From NCBI RefSeq assembly GCF_030848805.1, contig NC_092367.1, forward strand, positions 17,107,692 through 17,171,691: 64,000 bases of DNA. Reading direction: 5' to 3'. The position numbers and the translations under genes were made by a program. Under the pieces are notes generated by a model. The model searched no databases. It was not told the origin of the DNA and worked only from the letters and a program-made list of their open reading frames with translations. Within the stretch, counting starts at the first letter, position 1, and each line of letters begins with the position of its first letter. Positions 45,916 through 60,473 of this stretch are shown here, piece after piece. This DNA comes from Temnothorax longispinosus (Eukaryota > Arthropoda > Insecta > Hymenoptera > Formicidae).

Positions 45916-48900
45916 TGGCATTGCTCCCTGCCCGATGTTGTTCTCTAGGTGATTTATTTCATCTCTTTCTGCTCTCACAGTTCGACACATGCGCATACGA
46001 GAAGGTATACAAGCCTATAAGAATGGTTTTTTTTTTCGATAGGGCGTTTTTAGCTAACGCAAGGAAAACTACCTTTACGGATTCTCCGATCTGGATTTCC
46101 TCGATACACGAGTATCGAAGTATCGGCAGCTTTTTAAATACATACGAAAATGAATAATCTTATACGCAAGTAACGAAATAAGAAAACTTTAGTTAATCCT
46201 TCACGAAATTTCAAATGGTGAAGTTTTATTATAAAAATATTTAATGCTAAAAATTAAGATGGGAAAAGAAATATAGGTTTCGCAAGAAATGATCGACTGG
46301 AAATTAGTCGAAGAATCCGTCAGTCGGTTTTTATTGTCGTTGTTTGAAAATATCTGAAGTAGATGTAATCTGTTCATTAGAAGGGTGTGTATTCGGGTTA
46401 CTATTAGTTTGATGTAGGATAACATCTCGTTAAAGAAGTACGCATTTCGATCGTCTTGTTTTTGGCTATTTCTTATTTCAAGTCAATTTTTATACTGACA
46501 ATTTCGGGACCATTATTAGCTTCGATTCTGTTCTCGTATTTCCTACATTTTGCATGATTTTGGACAATTTTATACACACACTTGTATAATATTTTTACTG
46601 TAATTTGAATTGTAACAATTTATAACGTTATGACGACGCTGCATTTATTGTCCATAAACTAAATTAATAAGAGTATCATACTCGTTACCGCGAGTCTGCG
46701 AGACATAAGACAATTCCAACATGGATTTCCAACATGTTTCTTTCGCGCACATAACACATATACATATACACAGATTCAATTTGTTCTTAGTAAGAGTTTG
46801 ATTAAACTCCATCTTTTTTCATAACTAATTTAAATTTAACATTAGATATAAAATGGTTGAAAGCAGAGACCAGAAATAAAGAGATTAAGTTAAAGTTCAT
46901 TTTATATTAAATGAATAATAACGTTTTTCTTAGCTTTACTTCCAATATTTCTAATTCCAATATTTAAAAATTATAAATTTTAGAGGCCCCAAGAAGCCTT
47001 ATTCTTCAATTTTCTTCAATTTTCTTTAATTTCAAACTGATACATTTTGTTTCATTTTTAACTGTAACTTTGAGACTTTAACAGTGCATACAAAGACATT
47101 GCCTAATATTATAGTGCCCGATCAAATTTTTTATTCATAAAATATCAACTTTACATCGGAATCTATCCAAATGATCTGGACGCTATCTAATACACAACTA
47201 CACACGTAACACATTTATATTTAATTTATTCTACAACAATGATTTTCTTCGTTATCCTTTGCAATCTATTCTCTTCTACAATGATAAACATATCACACAC
47301 TCGACTTAGTTTTATTAACTTGATTTCATATATACAGGTTGTCCCAGGAAAAATATCATAAAGTATATGTTACTCAAGAGATTTTAAATAAAATAATGAT
47401 AGTTTGAAATTATTATTAGATATTAAAAATAGAAAGAGATATAGCTAAATCTGTTGAAAACCAGAAATATAATAGAATTTGCCAGCAGAATATGATGGTA
47501 GATTGAGTGCAGAATCTATCTTTTCGTATAATCATTCAAATGACGTATTTTATTTAAATGCTTACAAAAATTACAGATTCTGCTCGGTTTCTTCTTGTTT
47601 GTCAGGCACTGCTGACAAAGCGCGAGGACGTCAATCTGTTGCAATATTCTGCTAGATCTTGCTGCCAAAGTACTAGAATACAATTAATTACATTCATATA
47701 TCGGTCCTGTTTCACTTATTATTACTAGAATTATTACTAGAATATTATTAACACTTTGCTTACCGAGTAAGTATATGAAAGTGTCTTATTTGTTAAGAAA
47801 AATATAATAGTATGAAGATGAAATGTGATCACATATATATAGTGGAAAATCAGTTTTGCAATTATTTATTTTACTGAATATCTCTAACATCACTAACTTT
47901 AAAGGCTGAACGCAAATGCCATTTCTTCTAATACTCTACTTCGCTAAGCAGATGCAAATCTGTTTGAAAGCACTCGAGTAATACCGTCCAAACGTTCAGG
48001 ATATTTTTACTGGGATAGTCTGTGCATTTGTAATCTAAACTTTTAAAATAATTTAAATAATTCAAAGAGGAGATATTTACAAGTTATTGGCCTATCATCA
48101 ACATTTGTCCCTATTTTTCTTAAGCAACACCACGACTGGAAAAAAATGATACGTGTCTGCAAATTATGCAAAATTTATCAAAAAAGTCCAGCTTTGAGAA
48201 AGATGCGTTTAAAAAGCTTTCTTTTTCTATCTTACAGCATGTTCTTACGCGGAAACAACTACGATTTCATGGACTGTTGTACATTTATAATTGTTTTCAA
48301 GCTATTTTATATGAGATATAAAAATTATGTATTTGCTTACGTATCTTTTTCCAGTCGCCGTTTTAATTACGTATTATTAACATTTCTTGTTTTTTACCGA
48401 AGAAAAATCTTCAGAGGCCAATGTGTTGTCGTATATACTATTTTTTTCATAAAAATTTTTTGTAAATGTAGTGTACATACTATATAGATGCTAGTAATTT
48501 ATTATTAATTTCTATGCACACACATTACACACATAATCTTTATTTTCTTCTTTCCCCTTTTCTCCTCTTTCCTCTTTTCTTTCACTTTACATATAATCCA
48601 CATATATTACTAATATATACATATATATATTTATACTGAAATCTGCCAATTTTATTATGCATGTCATAAATTTTCGATATGCGTAAACGTGAGGGCACAC
48701 CATGAGGAGGGAATATAATTTACTTAATATATACCGATTTGATACGAACCTAAGCTATACATAAAGCGCTTCATAATTTTAGCTTTTACATTTTATTGTT
48801 GTAACGGCTGTAAATTTCTATCATTTACGATAAGGGGCTTTATCGCAGACTGAGCAGCTCTTTAAAGTATTTATCGTTTAAAACGATAGCGCATGGGGCT

Positions 48901-49941
48901 GAGGTGGCGTACAAGTCTCGTTTGAGCCTTACGAATCATTTGTGGGTGTGTTTCATTAATTATTCATCGAGAAGAAAGGAAATGAGCGTGCGTGATAGAG
49001 AACAGCTCGACTAAGGCTTGTCGTTATTACGTGTACCGATCGTCATCCTCATCCGTTTTATATTGTCAACGGCGTCTGATCGCGAACATTACGACAAAAA
49101 AGAAACAAAGACTGTAGTAGCGTATGTACGTATCGGTAAAAAAAAAAAGATATGGACCTTGTGCGGCACGCAAAGCCAGCGAGTTCTCTTTCGAACGCTC
49201 GAAGGCGACGTTCTTACATTGCAAAGCGAAGCGTAGCGATATCCATCGTTCGTAGCGTGTATCTTTGAACTTATTACCTCATGTATCCTTTAAGTTAATT
49301 ATAAAGCACAAGACACGTTTCTTAAGTGCAGGGATGGAACGGAGGCAGCTCGGGCAGATGTTATTTATTGCGTTATTTGCATTAGATACGTGTACGTATA
49401 TGTGTATATATATATAAATAAATATATATATATATATGGATATAATATTTTATAAGTACGTGTAGTTTATAGCGTTATATACTCGTGGTTGTAGCAATCT
49501 GATGCGTGCAGTTTGCGGTACTCGGCGAGTATACGGTCTACGTTGAACGCATTGAATTCCACACCGCAATACGATTTCTGTATGCTTTCGAAAGCAGACA
49601 GCGAGTGGCACGTTTGTTGAAATTTTTTCGGCCGACGCGATTAAGAAAAAAAAAAGGAGATGAGAGAAACTCAAGAGACTATTAAGAATTGAGTACAATG
49701 TTGTTACAATATATATTCCGCTTATACAGTAGATTTTCTATTCTTTAACCGCTTAAACAACTTTACCGCGTATGTAGTAGAAATTTATAACAATTATAAC
49801 GTATATAAGAAACAATATTACGACATAAGGAGTTAGTAAAGGAATTATCGAGTGTATGTAAACGAATTCGTGATTTCTATATATCATAAAACATGCACAT
49901 AGCATATAAGACAATCCGTTATGTCAGTCGTGCGTATGCTG

Positions 49942-49968
49942 ACTGTGTGTGTGTGTGTGTGTGTGTGT
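49942..49968. repeat. (GT)n microsatellite
   Basis: About 13 GT units in gene-free DNA. Confidence 0.85.
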
Positions 49969-50348
49969 ATGTAATTCTGTCGTCTATTTGCAAAAATGAA
50001 AAAAAAAGAGAGAAAACACGTTCAGTGCAACGAGCTAAAAATCTGTTATCTACGGTGAAACATATCGGAATGGACTTTTTAAAATAAAATTAAATAATAT
50101 CGATTATATAGATTAAGTATTTAAGGTTTTCGAAATAGATTTCTCTACGTGATTAACGGCGATATGTAAGTTTACGTACTTAAGTAAGTTTACATATGTA
50201 AGTTTTTGAATTTGGAATCTCTTTCGCCGGCCGCGCCGGCATTTGCAAATCGTCGACAGAATCGCGACCGCTCTGTGTAGTCACCGGGTTTGCCATTTTC
50301 CGACTCTATTCGCCGGTCGGGATAGAATTGTACAACGGCCCGTGATGT

Positions 50349-50480
50349 GGCCTAGTTTACATCAATCACTTGATACGCGTATTAAATAGTAAATAACTAG
50401 TAAATAAGTCTGATTATTGGCTGATCAGTTCAAATATACTATTTGATACGCGTATCAAGAGATCGGTGTAAACTAGGCCT
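50349..50480. mobile_element. Palindromic MITE-like element 'GGCCTAGTTTACA'
   Basis: Ends GGCCTAGTTTACATCAATC and GGTGTAAACTAGGCC; inner arms TTGATACGCGTATTAAATAG and its complement. About 130 bp. Confidence 0.85.
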
Positions 50481-51429
50481 GTAACGAGCGAGGGTAAAGA
50501 GGAGATATCGGCATCGTCGCTGACTTGATTACACTGATTGTTTAGGCATGCATCTCAAGCAAACGGCAACAGTTGTATAGTACTTCAAAGCATATACATA
50601 TCTCACTCGTATGTATGCCGTAATAAGTATACCATTACACGTATAAGTATATGGATCCTATATAATATAAATCGATATATTATTTGTGCGCCATACTCCA
50701 ATGTTAACGTATTGTATTGTACAAAGAACAAAAAATGTAATGTTAAAGCTACAACGCTGTGTATTTATGTATTATGTATCTAAAGCCACTTTAGACGATC
50801 TACAATCACATTCGTGTCAGAATTCTACTTATAATTTTGTATGTTGTGTATCTTAATTCTTTTAAGTTAGTCTTTTTATATATAATTTTTAATTAATTAA
50901 AATATTCTTAAATAATTAGTTTTTAATTATATTTAATTTCAATTAAATTTATATTATCCTGATTCGTTAAATGACTTTTGTGTTACGTGACACCTAAAAT
51001 TATAAATTGTCTTGAGCTTTACCTCGCTTCTCTAAATCTTTCTCTAATTTTGCCAATTTTTCCTTCACACTTTCGACTTGGTTAATTATTCTTGCTTAAC
51101 TATGATCAACTATAACGCCAAAAAGCTCATTTTAAGTAATTAATCAGTTTTTCTCAGATATCTCGTAAGTTACAAGAAAAGTGTATATATTTTTCTTCTA
51201 AATTTCGTTTTTTTTTTAAATCATCCAGTATATTGTTATCTATCTCGAAGAAGTGACGTATGCAAGAGAAGAAGCTTATAAAAATTAAAATTTTCTTCCA
51301 AAAGCTCGGGTTATTTTTTATAAATTCCATCAATTTTATTTTTAAACCTCAGTCCTAATCCGATCGAAGCTTTCAACGGCAAACGAAAATTCCCGCCGTT
51401 CGTCCGACCAATCCGACGCGAACTTGGCC

Positions 51430-52052
51430 GCGATTGGTGGACCGGCTTGACCGCCTCCGGCAACGGCGAAGGGAAGTGGGGAACGCGTCGTCGAGCGCAC
51501 GAGGCCGCGCATCTTGTATGCGCGCGACAGCGACCGTTAGAAAATTGCGCCATTTCTCTTTTTTTCCAGTTACCGAGCGAGACGAGTTGTTGAATCGTTC
51601 GGCGGACGCGGAGGAGCAAGGAACAAGGCGAAGGCGAAGCCGCCGCGCAATAAACCAGAGCGGTGCGGAAAGACGACCGGGCGGCGGTGGTGGTGGTGCG
51701 CGTGATCACACGGCGAAATCGAGAGAGCGGATCGAGAGCTGGTCGTGCGGCCGCGTAGGCGTAGACGGACCCGGGGACGAACCGGGGTACACGGCCGTCC
51801 ACGTGCGCGAACGTCCGAGGCGGAGCAACGCGGCAACGCGGTGAGCGAGCGAGCGGGCGTCCCTCGGCTGGCGGCGAGCGGCGGAGAGGATCGATCATCG
51901 ATCGAAATAAACGGAAGCGGGGCCGGGCGTCCGCGAAGACGTCCCGCAACGTCGCGATACGACCGTCGCCGTACGTCGGGCGTCGCTCTTCAACGAGCCG
52001 GGCCACACGAGCCCCTGTTCGGGACCGCGATCACGCTCACCCGCGGGACAAG
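51430..52052 (+). promoter_or_regulatory. CpG-rich promoter / 5'UTR of MAN1
   Basis: About 620 bp of GC- and CpG-rich DNA immediately before the MAN1 start. Long frames on either strand (for example minus 51311-52006) show no domain and are read as composition artefacts. Confidence 0.7.
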
Positions 52053-55000
52053 ATGTCGATGGACGCGCTCAGTGACGCCGAGCTGCGGACGAAGCTGATG
52101 GAGTACGGGTACCCGGTGGGACCGGTGACGCAGACGACCCGCAAGATACTCGAAAAGAAACTGAAGAAGCTCATGGAGGCCCGCGGCGCGGGCGGGGGAG
52201 GAGCAGCCTCCCGACACTCGTTGGCCGCCAGGTGAGAGTTTTTCATCAGAAAATATGCATCGACACGAGTTTTCTTTCAGATAAATTTGTACACTTGAAG
52301 TAATCTGGAAATTTGGGCAAGAGTGAGAGAGAGAGGGGGGAGAGAGAGAGAGAAAGAGAGAAGGAGCGAGTAGGAGTCGAGAGACCGGTACACGATTACA
52401 CCGAGGTTTCGGATTCGCGCGAGGTCAGCATGCGATAACGATCCTTGACGGCGAAGCAAGATTCTTGTGCACCTATTATCTCGATTCTGAACGGAAGAAG
52501 GTGCAGGAGGCAATGTTTACAGTCCATTTTTGGCAATGCGCGATATACCTAAGTGCATTACGTTAATTGTTTAGAAAACACGGCTATCTCCTTTGGCGAC
52601 TGTCGCCAATCCCTCAGTTGACTTCCACGAGGCTGTTGTATATTTTAGAAACAAATAGATTTTATTAAGTAAACGCAAATTCTATAGGGAAAGTTTATAA
52701 ACTTAGAATTGCAATAACGCTAGACGCACATACCATGTAGGATGTGTTATGTATTTGGGTCTTGATATTGTTTTGTTTTCTTCATTTATGCGTTAGATAT
52801 AGCAGCGAGGACACGGACGACGACACAAACACGAGTGTCGTCAAGAAGAAGAAGAGCGCGAACCTGCGCCGGCAAACGATGGCGAACCCCATGCCTCCGC
52901 CTTCGATTATTCCTCCCGATGTTGTGAACGTGGCGAAAAATCCGGTCAACGAGAATCAGTCGCCGCCGCATTCCGAGTTCAAAAATCCCACGGCGACGAA
53001 TTACGACAACTCGGGCGTGCCTTCTCGCACAACTTTGAAAACCACGCAGAGCAAATTTATCAAGACGCAGCGTACCTATGTATCTAAGCCATCTGAGGAT
53101 TTAGAGACCGGATCGGACTCGGATGTCGCGGGGGAGACTAGAAGCATGTATGGACGTCCGTACGACAAGTACGTGCCCAACATCCCGAGCAGCAAAATAT
53201 ACGATTCTCCGGTGTACGATCGCGGGAATTTATCGACCAGGCCTGCCTATCCGATTAAGGACAGCAAGTATAACGTGTCTCCCTTGAAGCCGAACGTCTC
53301 CTCGATTCAGTCCATGGAGGACGCAAGTGGAAGTGCGAATCAAACGGATCCTCTTGCTAATTATGAAGCCCCATATTTATCAGCGTTTACAAGGAATTTA
53401 CAAGAACTCAAGGAGAATTCGCGATCTTTTATAAACACATCGTCATCATCATTGATGAGCTCAAAAAGTAAGGGAGCTTTCTGATGCAATAAAATAATAT
53501 CTAATATGCTCTAATACGAGATACCTAATTTTTAACAGTCTTCTGTAATTTTATCAGTCATTATTTCTGTAATTATATATAATTGAACGTTTGCATTATC
53601 TGTAATTTTAATTTTGTTCAGATTGATTTCAAAAACACACTTGTTTGGTTTAAAATAAGAATTTTATTTTATATTAATTATAGAATTACTAATGTGTCTA
53701 ATTCGTTCGTTCTTTTATATCATGCATATATGGATACTTTTTTACTTTAGGTCCATTACGCTATACTTCGTCACCTGGTTTACCAGAGGTGAAAGAGAGA
53801 GATTCGAATGGTCACTTCTCTACCGTAAGGGGCATATACTCGTCGTGGAGTCAGCCAAGGTATATATGAATTTATTATTTTATCTGAATTATACGTAATG
53901 TAATATAAACGAGCGCTATTTAGCTCGAGACCCAATGCATCGTTCGCCAATAGAGTTCGGGATATTTTCAGTAGAGCGACTTACAAACCGTCGACGACAA
54001 ACAGGGAAGATGTACGAAACAATCAGAACATGGTATCGATGGGCCTCGTGGCAGTGCTTGCCCTGTTTTTTGTCGTTCTTGCGATAATATATCTGGGACT
54101 TGGTGGGAAATCCGAGACGTTTCCATCGCTTTCATCGGGTAGGTATGCAGAGATATAACTAAGGGAGATTTCTGAGACGGATATATAACTTTAAGAGGAA
54201 GGATAGATTTCTGAGAAATATACGTTTGATTGTCAAATAACAAGGTGCAAGGCGCAAAGCACAATGTACATGTTCTTTTCACGAATCGATTTTGGCCTAT
54301 AATGGAGCCCAATTATTGTATATTTATTACTAATTATCACTAACGTTCAATCACATTATTTTTATGAAGCTAAAGTAATTATCTCGAGCTTACTAAATTA
54401 GACATACAAGAGAATCTCTTGAATATGTATTTTCTCCTTTCTCTCGCTCTATATCTATATATATACACATGTATAATAAAAATCGCATATCTCTTGAACT
54501 ATATAATTTGGATATTTTATTTCCTTTTCCCGTTCTTTCTATATGTCTACTCCAATATATTTCAACCTATATTTGCGGACATGCGTTTTGTACCATTTAA
54601 CTTAGTCGATAATACGATGTTTTATTTGTATGTAGGGACATAAAACTCGTGGAGAGCTCGGAAAAATATATCAATCGAAACGTTTAATTCTTTGCAGAAG
54701 AGACCGATTTTAAGAACGGGAGTTATTTGCTGTTTTATAAAAAAAAAAAAATCGAGCCGATATTTTTGTTATACATATTGTATCTTTTGTTCTATAGAAA
54801 TATTGAACTTTGAACCATTAATTTACAAGCATTTAGACATGCTTTTTAATCTCCTGTATGCACTATATAATAAACTGCAGTTTACTTTGAAGGAAGATTT
54901 TAATCTGTATAGGAGAGAAAGTAGTTTTGAACATAGAATTTTGAGTTTGTTAAATGAAGGATTGACATTTTCATTTTCAAGGAGATTGAAATACATTGTT

Positions 55001-57620
55001 TGTTATTTCTCAGTTATTTTTCTCGTTCGTAATACTGACTGTTTGAAAAAAGTGACGATTTTTCGTTTGAAGCACAGGGGAGACAGTATGATTCGAAAGT
55101 GCCTCACATTTACAAATATTTTTGTTTTTTTCACATTATGTATCACTTGTATTGATCTTAATTTATAGTTTCGTACCACCTATACTTATAGATAACAACA
55201 TACCGCAATGTTTTCTCGATGAAACTGCCGATTTTAAAGCGCCTGGGGTAAATTGCATAATGAAGGAAAACATAGAATCCGTGTTGCAACTGTTGAAACG
55301 CCTGCAACCCATCCTAACGAGAAAGGCGGTATCTAATATATGCGAGAATACGAACGAAAAACCATATTTGACCGATGCGGATATCGTGGAGATGTTTACG
55401 AGCGATAAAGTGGTGGGTTTTGAGAATTGAAATTAATTACGAAATTAATTACTGAAATTAATCTAACAATGTAAGAACTGTATATTGATAATCTTCACTT
55501 CCAGACGAGCCTTGAGGTGAAGGAGGATTTGCAGAGCGCGCAATTCTTAATCATTAAGAACCCGAAATGGGGTATCTCGCTTATCGATATAAATGACGAT
55601 AACGGAGCAACCACGGAAATGTTGGATACTCTAGTAAATATACATGTCAATCTCACGCTCTTTTTTTGGGGCGCAGGTGTGCTCACAATATTTACTAATA
55701 CATTTGTTTTTTATTCGTACAGGATAAATTGTTTTCCGCCCGTCTAAATGGAAAAATTGGGATGGCGATTTTAAATCCTGAGCTGCCAATGCAATGCCTC
55801 GTTAAGAACAAACTTTTTACCATCTTTTCTTCTCTCCTTATAGTGGCAATCGGTAAAGTTCTAACAGACTGTTTATTTGAGAAAACTTACTGAACCTCAT
55901 TCTGTGTTATAAGATTTCCATGTGCATGCTGTTAACATGATGTGTATGATTATTATTCACTTCTTTTTCAATGCAATGTAAGCTATACTTTAAGTAAAGT
56001 AGTTGCATTTTAAAACGATTCTATATGCCTTGGCAATGTAATTTCGTCTTCAATACGCAAATCGTAAACTGGAATTATTTTGCAAGGAGTCATTTCTTTA
56101 AATCCTAGAGCGCATTAATACAATGCCGTATCTTTTATATATCGAATGTATAATAAATAAAAAGAGAAAGAAATGTTTTTTACGAGAATTCACAAGTGAC
56201 TCGCAAAGTAATATCTGTTTACGGTACTGCGATCTATACATAGACAGAAATACGTGTATCAAAAGATTTGTAATGGTAACTGTGCATCTTCAGTCTTATT
56301 AACAGGTATCGGCATTTATAAATCGTATCTTTGGTATCTAAGATACAAGAAATCTACGGAGAGAGAGGTATTTAAGCTTGTTAGCGATATTATAAGTATC
56401 GTTGAGACACATCATCAAAATGCGTCCACGCAACCCGGGGGCGCGCAGGAAAGTTTCCTTGCCATAAATCACGTGCGAGACAATCTTATTCCACCGAAAG
56501 ATCGCAAAAGAATGGCCGGTCTTTGGGAAAAGGCGGTGAAGTTTTTAGATGAAAACGAATCCAGGTAAAAAAAAAAGGATTTTTCGTGTCTTTCTCTGTT
56601 TTCATATTTTACTTGCGGATGAGTAAACAACGATACGATCTTTGATCTTTTAGAATTCGAAGAGAGGTGCAGCAAGTGGCGGGAGAAGAGTTTCATGTAT
56701 GGCGATGGTTGCCGAATAACAGTTTGAACAAATCTCCGACGCAAAGCGCGATTTTGGGTAAGAAGCCGAAGGTCTGGCAGGGACAAGCGTTCGAAACGAT
56801 GGAGGGATCGGTTAATAGCTTGACTTGTTCGCCAACGCCTTGCCTGAAAATCAGGCACATGTTTGATCCAGACATGTGAGTATAATATACGCGAGTATAA
56901 TGTGCGCGTTTATAATCTATAATCGGTAACGGATGACTTATAAGTTGCTCTGTATCACGATATAGCGAAACCGAAGACGACTGGGAGACGAGAGTGCAGG
57001 ATGCTATTTTAGAAAAGTGCGGGGAGGGTGTGAACATACTTCACATTCGAGTAGACATCGGTAGCCGTGAAGGTTGCGTTTATATGAAATGTATGTCGCA
57101 GGAAGACGCTGGCAAAGCTTACAGGGCATTACATGGTTGTTGGTTCGATGGTACGTCCATAATCTATAAATTTCCATTTGTTCCCTAAAACTTAATTCTT
57201 GAACGCTGGCACAGTCTGTGGTCGCCTCGCGTAAAGTTTTCGCGGAATTTAGATAGTATTATTGAAAAACTTGTTACAAGACGTGCAGAATATTAATATA
57301 AAAGGATAGTAGTACCTAATTTTTTTATCTTTAATGAAGATAAAAATATGAAGAATGACGATATTGCTACAATCTGTGCCAGCTTTATGCTGACTTCTAC
57401 ATCGACTTTAATGTAGGTATACGTTGCAATGTCGTGCCTCTAATGGAATTCCTTTATTTCCTTCCCAGGTAATTTAGTGACTGTCAAGTACCTGAGACTA
57501 GAGCGTTATCACGAGCGATTTCCGGACGCCGCCCGCTGCGTGACGCCTCTCAAGCCGAGTAACAATCAACGATTATCCATGCAGCTCCAGTACTGGCAGA
57601 ACCGGGCGGAGGCGAATTAA
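52053..57620 (+). CDS. MAN1: MAN1/LEMD3 inner nuclear membrane protein
   Basis: Eleven exons: 52053-52231, 52797-53467, 53751-53859, 53924-54138, 55192-55412, 55505-55633, 55723-55852, 56306-56564, 56654-56875, 56966-57150 and 57469-57620, giving 823 residues. In order: LEM domain (residues ~3-43, ALSDAELRTKLMEYGYPVGP, binds BAF), a Ser/Pro-rich nucleoplasmic region, TM1 (~359-379), a luminal MSC-type domain with conserved Cys (IPQCF, VNCIM, NICENT, MQCLV), TM2 (~535-558), a winged-helix region (~560-700), and a C-terminal RRM/UHM-like domain (VNILHIRVDIGSREGCVYMK...GCWFDG). MAN1 links chromatin to the inner nuclear membrane and binds receptor Smads to damp BMP/TGF-beta signalling through the UHM domain. 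All key domains are intact. The exon 5 start at 55192 was chosen because it keeps phase. Confidence 0.95.
54139..55191 (+). other. MAN1 intron 4
   Basis: A 1.05 kb AT-rich intron. Open frames inside (for example 54692-55168) are not conserved-looking. An earlier AG at 55168 would put the reading out of phase with exon 4. Confidence 0.6.
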
Positions 57621-58975
57621 AAAGTTCACATTTCTGTTCGGACATTCGGAGGAGAGTGCGAGCTCTCGCGTTTATACAAAATCAGACACAATTGTCCCGC
57701 AATTGTCCCGCTGGCCAGAACTTACGGAATCTGTCTACCTTTTATTTATTCCGTGATGACATACCTACGTGCCGTACAGCGCATATACATGTTGTAGGAT
57801 TGAAGACACTTCTATTTTATAAGAGCATTTTCTTTTAAATTTCGCTAACTTGTGTATTATATTCTACTTTGTATCTTTTGATGAACGAGACGGAGGCGAT
57901 ACGTGTTTTTAATAGTTGAGTAATAATAATAATTATAATAATATTATTAATAACAGCACACAGTAACATTAATATATAATTAAATATGCTTTTTGAAGAG
58001 CTGTAAAAAATATTTTAATCTGAGTTTTATAGTATTTTCAACTAGCAATATATGTGTGCGTAAGCATAACGTATACATCGCATTCTCTATAGGCCTATCC
58101 AGTACTAATTCGCATCAGCTGTACGAAGCGTATATGCGGAGAAATCGATCAATCATACATCCGATGTACCGAACGCGGCAGAGTACAGTTTCCTACATAT
58201 TAGGCTTTTGCGATCGCGTAATTTCTCTACGCGTACGGTTACGCCATCATTGACGAAAATATCGATTTAATTACTTAAGATTAACAATCCTTTTTTTTTT
58301 TATAACTGCATAAGAGAGTTATTTTTTACGATGTATCATAAAAATGTACAGTAAAATAAGATTAAATCACTTTGTAAAAAGATATCGAGTTAAATGATGG
58401 AACGGAAACCGGATAATACGTTGATGTTGTTCAAGGAGCAATAAAAATTGCAGACTGAAGCAACGTATGTGACGTATATCTATGCGTTATAAAAAGATTT
58501 AAAGCATGTGTGCGCGCACAAATCTATTGTGTTACAGTAAATTAAGGAATATCGATGAATAAAAATAAATCAGAAAATTCTATAAATATCTGCTAGCCGA
58601 TGATTGTTGAGATAATTAATATTATCGACCATCCAACGTATTCACGTCCGTAAACGCGATGTTAATTTCGTGATTTACAATTATCCCGAAGTTATTTTCG
58701 CGAGCACACGATATATATTCACGGCGATAATCCAACCGAGCGCGGTATAATTATTTTTATAAGATGAAATATTTTCTTAATCGAGCGTGTCGATTTCTAT
58801 TTCCCGCGGTCGTGAAATTCGAGAGGGCGGCAGTGCAACTAGTGCGAGGCGTTTTCGGGCTTGTCATAATAACGAGAACATAACCTGAAATCGTTTCCCG
58901 GACGCAAATTTATTGAGGGATGCTTGTCTGTCGCACTGTCGAGAATAATCACGCGAGCTGTCAAAAGGATCGAGA
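57621..58975 (+). other. MAN1 3'UTR and MAN1-UNC50 intergenic region
   Basis: No gene is seen. AATAAA at about 58440 and 58560 could be poly(A) signals. 58590-58975 becomes more CpG-rich toward the UNC-50 start. Confidence 0.5.
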
Positions 58976-60473
58976 ATGAAGTATTCCACTTCGCCGCCGA
59001 CGAGCCGGTGCCACTCGCCCGTTCCGACAGAATTCTCGTCCTCGTTGCCGATGCCGATCGTTTACAGGTAACGTCGCGTATGTTTACAGGCACAGACACT
59101 CGTCGTCTCTTTTCGCAATTTATTATCTTCTAAATCAACAATTGCATCAACGTGTCCAGTTTTCGTTTTATGGTTTAAACTTGGTGTTTTTTTTTTCAAA
59201 GCAATTTTATGCCTGTATGCGTATTATTTGTGTTTTATCACCTTGCTGTATTCAATTTACCGTATTTATTTTTAAAACCGCTATTTAATTACTTTACTGT
59301 ATTTCATCGCTTAGCTTCGAAGTTTGATTGAGTGGGAGAACATATTGCAGGCACAACTGCATGGGCGCGGCGACCAAGTGCTACAAATATCTGAGAAAAT
59401 TGCTGAAGTTTGAGCAAATGGACTTCGAGTTCGCCGTTTGGCAGATGATCTTTCTGTTCGTGGCGCCGCAGAAAGTGTACAGAAACTTCCAAAACAGAAA
59501 ACGTACGTTGCAACCCCCCAGTACCCTGTGCATCGTTAGCACAGCTTTATATTCTTCAACATGCCCGTGTGTTGGATTCTTGCAGAGACGAAGTCACAAT
59601 TTGCGAGAGACGACCCGGCGTTTTTGGTGCTGGTTACGTGCTGTCTCTGCATATCTACAGTTGGTTTCGCCATAGTACTCAGTTTGAGATTCTTCCAATT
59701 TGTAAAGTTGTTATTTTATATGGTATTCATCGATTACATAACCACTGGATTGTTAATAGCAACGGTGTTTTGGTAAGCATACCAATTATCTTTAGGCCAA
59801 GCCTGTCAGATCGTAGTCTTCTTTACCTTAGACTTGGAAACTTGAATTAATTTGAAAATTGTCAGCTTAATTAAAGCTAGCTCGAGTCTATTCTTAATTT
59901 TTAATATATACTATAAGATATATACTAATATATAATATATATTATACGTTTGTAGGTTTATGAGCAATCGGTATCTCAGGATAGACAGAACGCAAGACGT
60001 TGAATGGGGCTACGCGTTCGACATCCATTTGAACGCGATGTTTCCCCCGTTAATCATACTTCACATCTTACAGTTATTTCTATACAACGGTGCGTCAATA
60101 CAGTTGTCAAGCGATATTATTGAATTGTTGTTTAACGCGTTTCACCTTTGCAGCTTTGATAAACAACGATACGTTCTCGGCGCGGTTCGTTGGGAACACC
60201 TTTTGGTTCATAGCTATAAGCTATTACATTTACATTACGTTTCTCGGCTACGCAAGTAAGTTAACGCAACACGCTTAGGTAACACGATCTATCTCCTCTT
60301 ATTATTAGACCGTATTTATCGTTATTGTTATTTCAGATGTCGAGATACTCCATAAAACGCATCTAATATTGTCAAGTCTACCCATAATATTGCTGATATA
60401 CATAACTACGTTATGCGCCGGTATTAATGTCAGTTATTTGGTTATGGAATTCTATCGTTACCGGGCTCTGTGA
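58976..60473 (+). CDS. UNC50: UNC-50 family Golgi membrane protein
   Basis: Exons are 58976-59067, 59351-59502, 59586-59772, 59956-60089, 60154-60255 and 60337-60473, giving 267 residues. The N-terminus is Ser/Pro-rich and variable; the conserved part begins KCYKYLRKLLKFEQMDFEFA, then APQKVYRNFQNRK, QFARDDPAFLVL, FWFMSNRYL, DVEWGYAFDIHLNAMFPPL, LVMEFYRYRAL. About five transmembrane helices are visible. UNC-50 (yeast Gmh1) sits in the Golgi/ER; in nematodes it is needed for assembly and trafficking of one nicotinic receptor class, and in human cells it recruits the Arf-GEF GBF1. The start gives a phase-2 junction that reads smoothly into the conserved core; the internal ATG at 59361 would omit the leader. 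Confidence 0.95.

Larger units (their letters stand above)
45916..51400 (+). other. TMEM47-like 3'UTR and 5 kb gene-free tract
   Basis: No coding exon is recognised. Contents include AT-rich DNA, a (TG)n run at about 49942-49968, TA-rich runs near 49410-49440, and a MITE at 50349-50480. An AT-rich 113-codon open frame at 48146-48487 shows no domain. A string ACAGGTTGTCCCAGG at ~47335 resembles ends of degenerate insect repeats. Confidence 0.5.

Noticed and set aside
48146..48487. 113-codon plus-strand open frame
   Set aside because: Composition (Phe/Tyr/Lys/Ile) is that of random AT-rich DNA; no domain, no start context, no splice signals.
51311..52006. 231-codon minus-strand open frame before MAN1
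   Set aside because: Arg-rich composition artefact of the MAN1 CpG island; no domain and no splice support.
55122..55191. Upstream extension of MAN1 exon 5 (reading FVPPILI)
   Set aside because: The acceptor at 55168 would be out of phase with exon 4; the acceptor at 55191 restores frame and family similarity.
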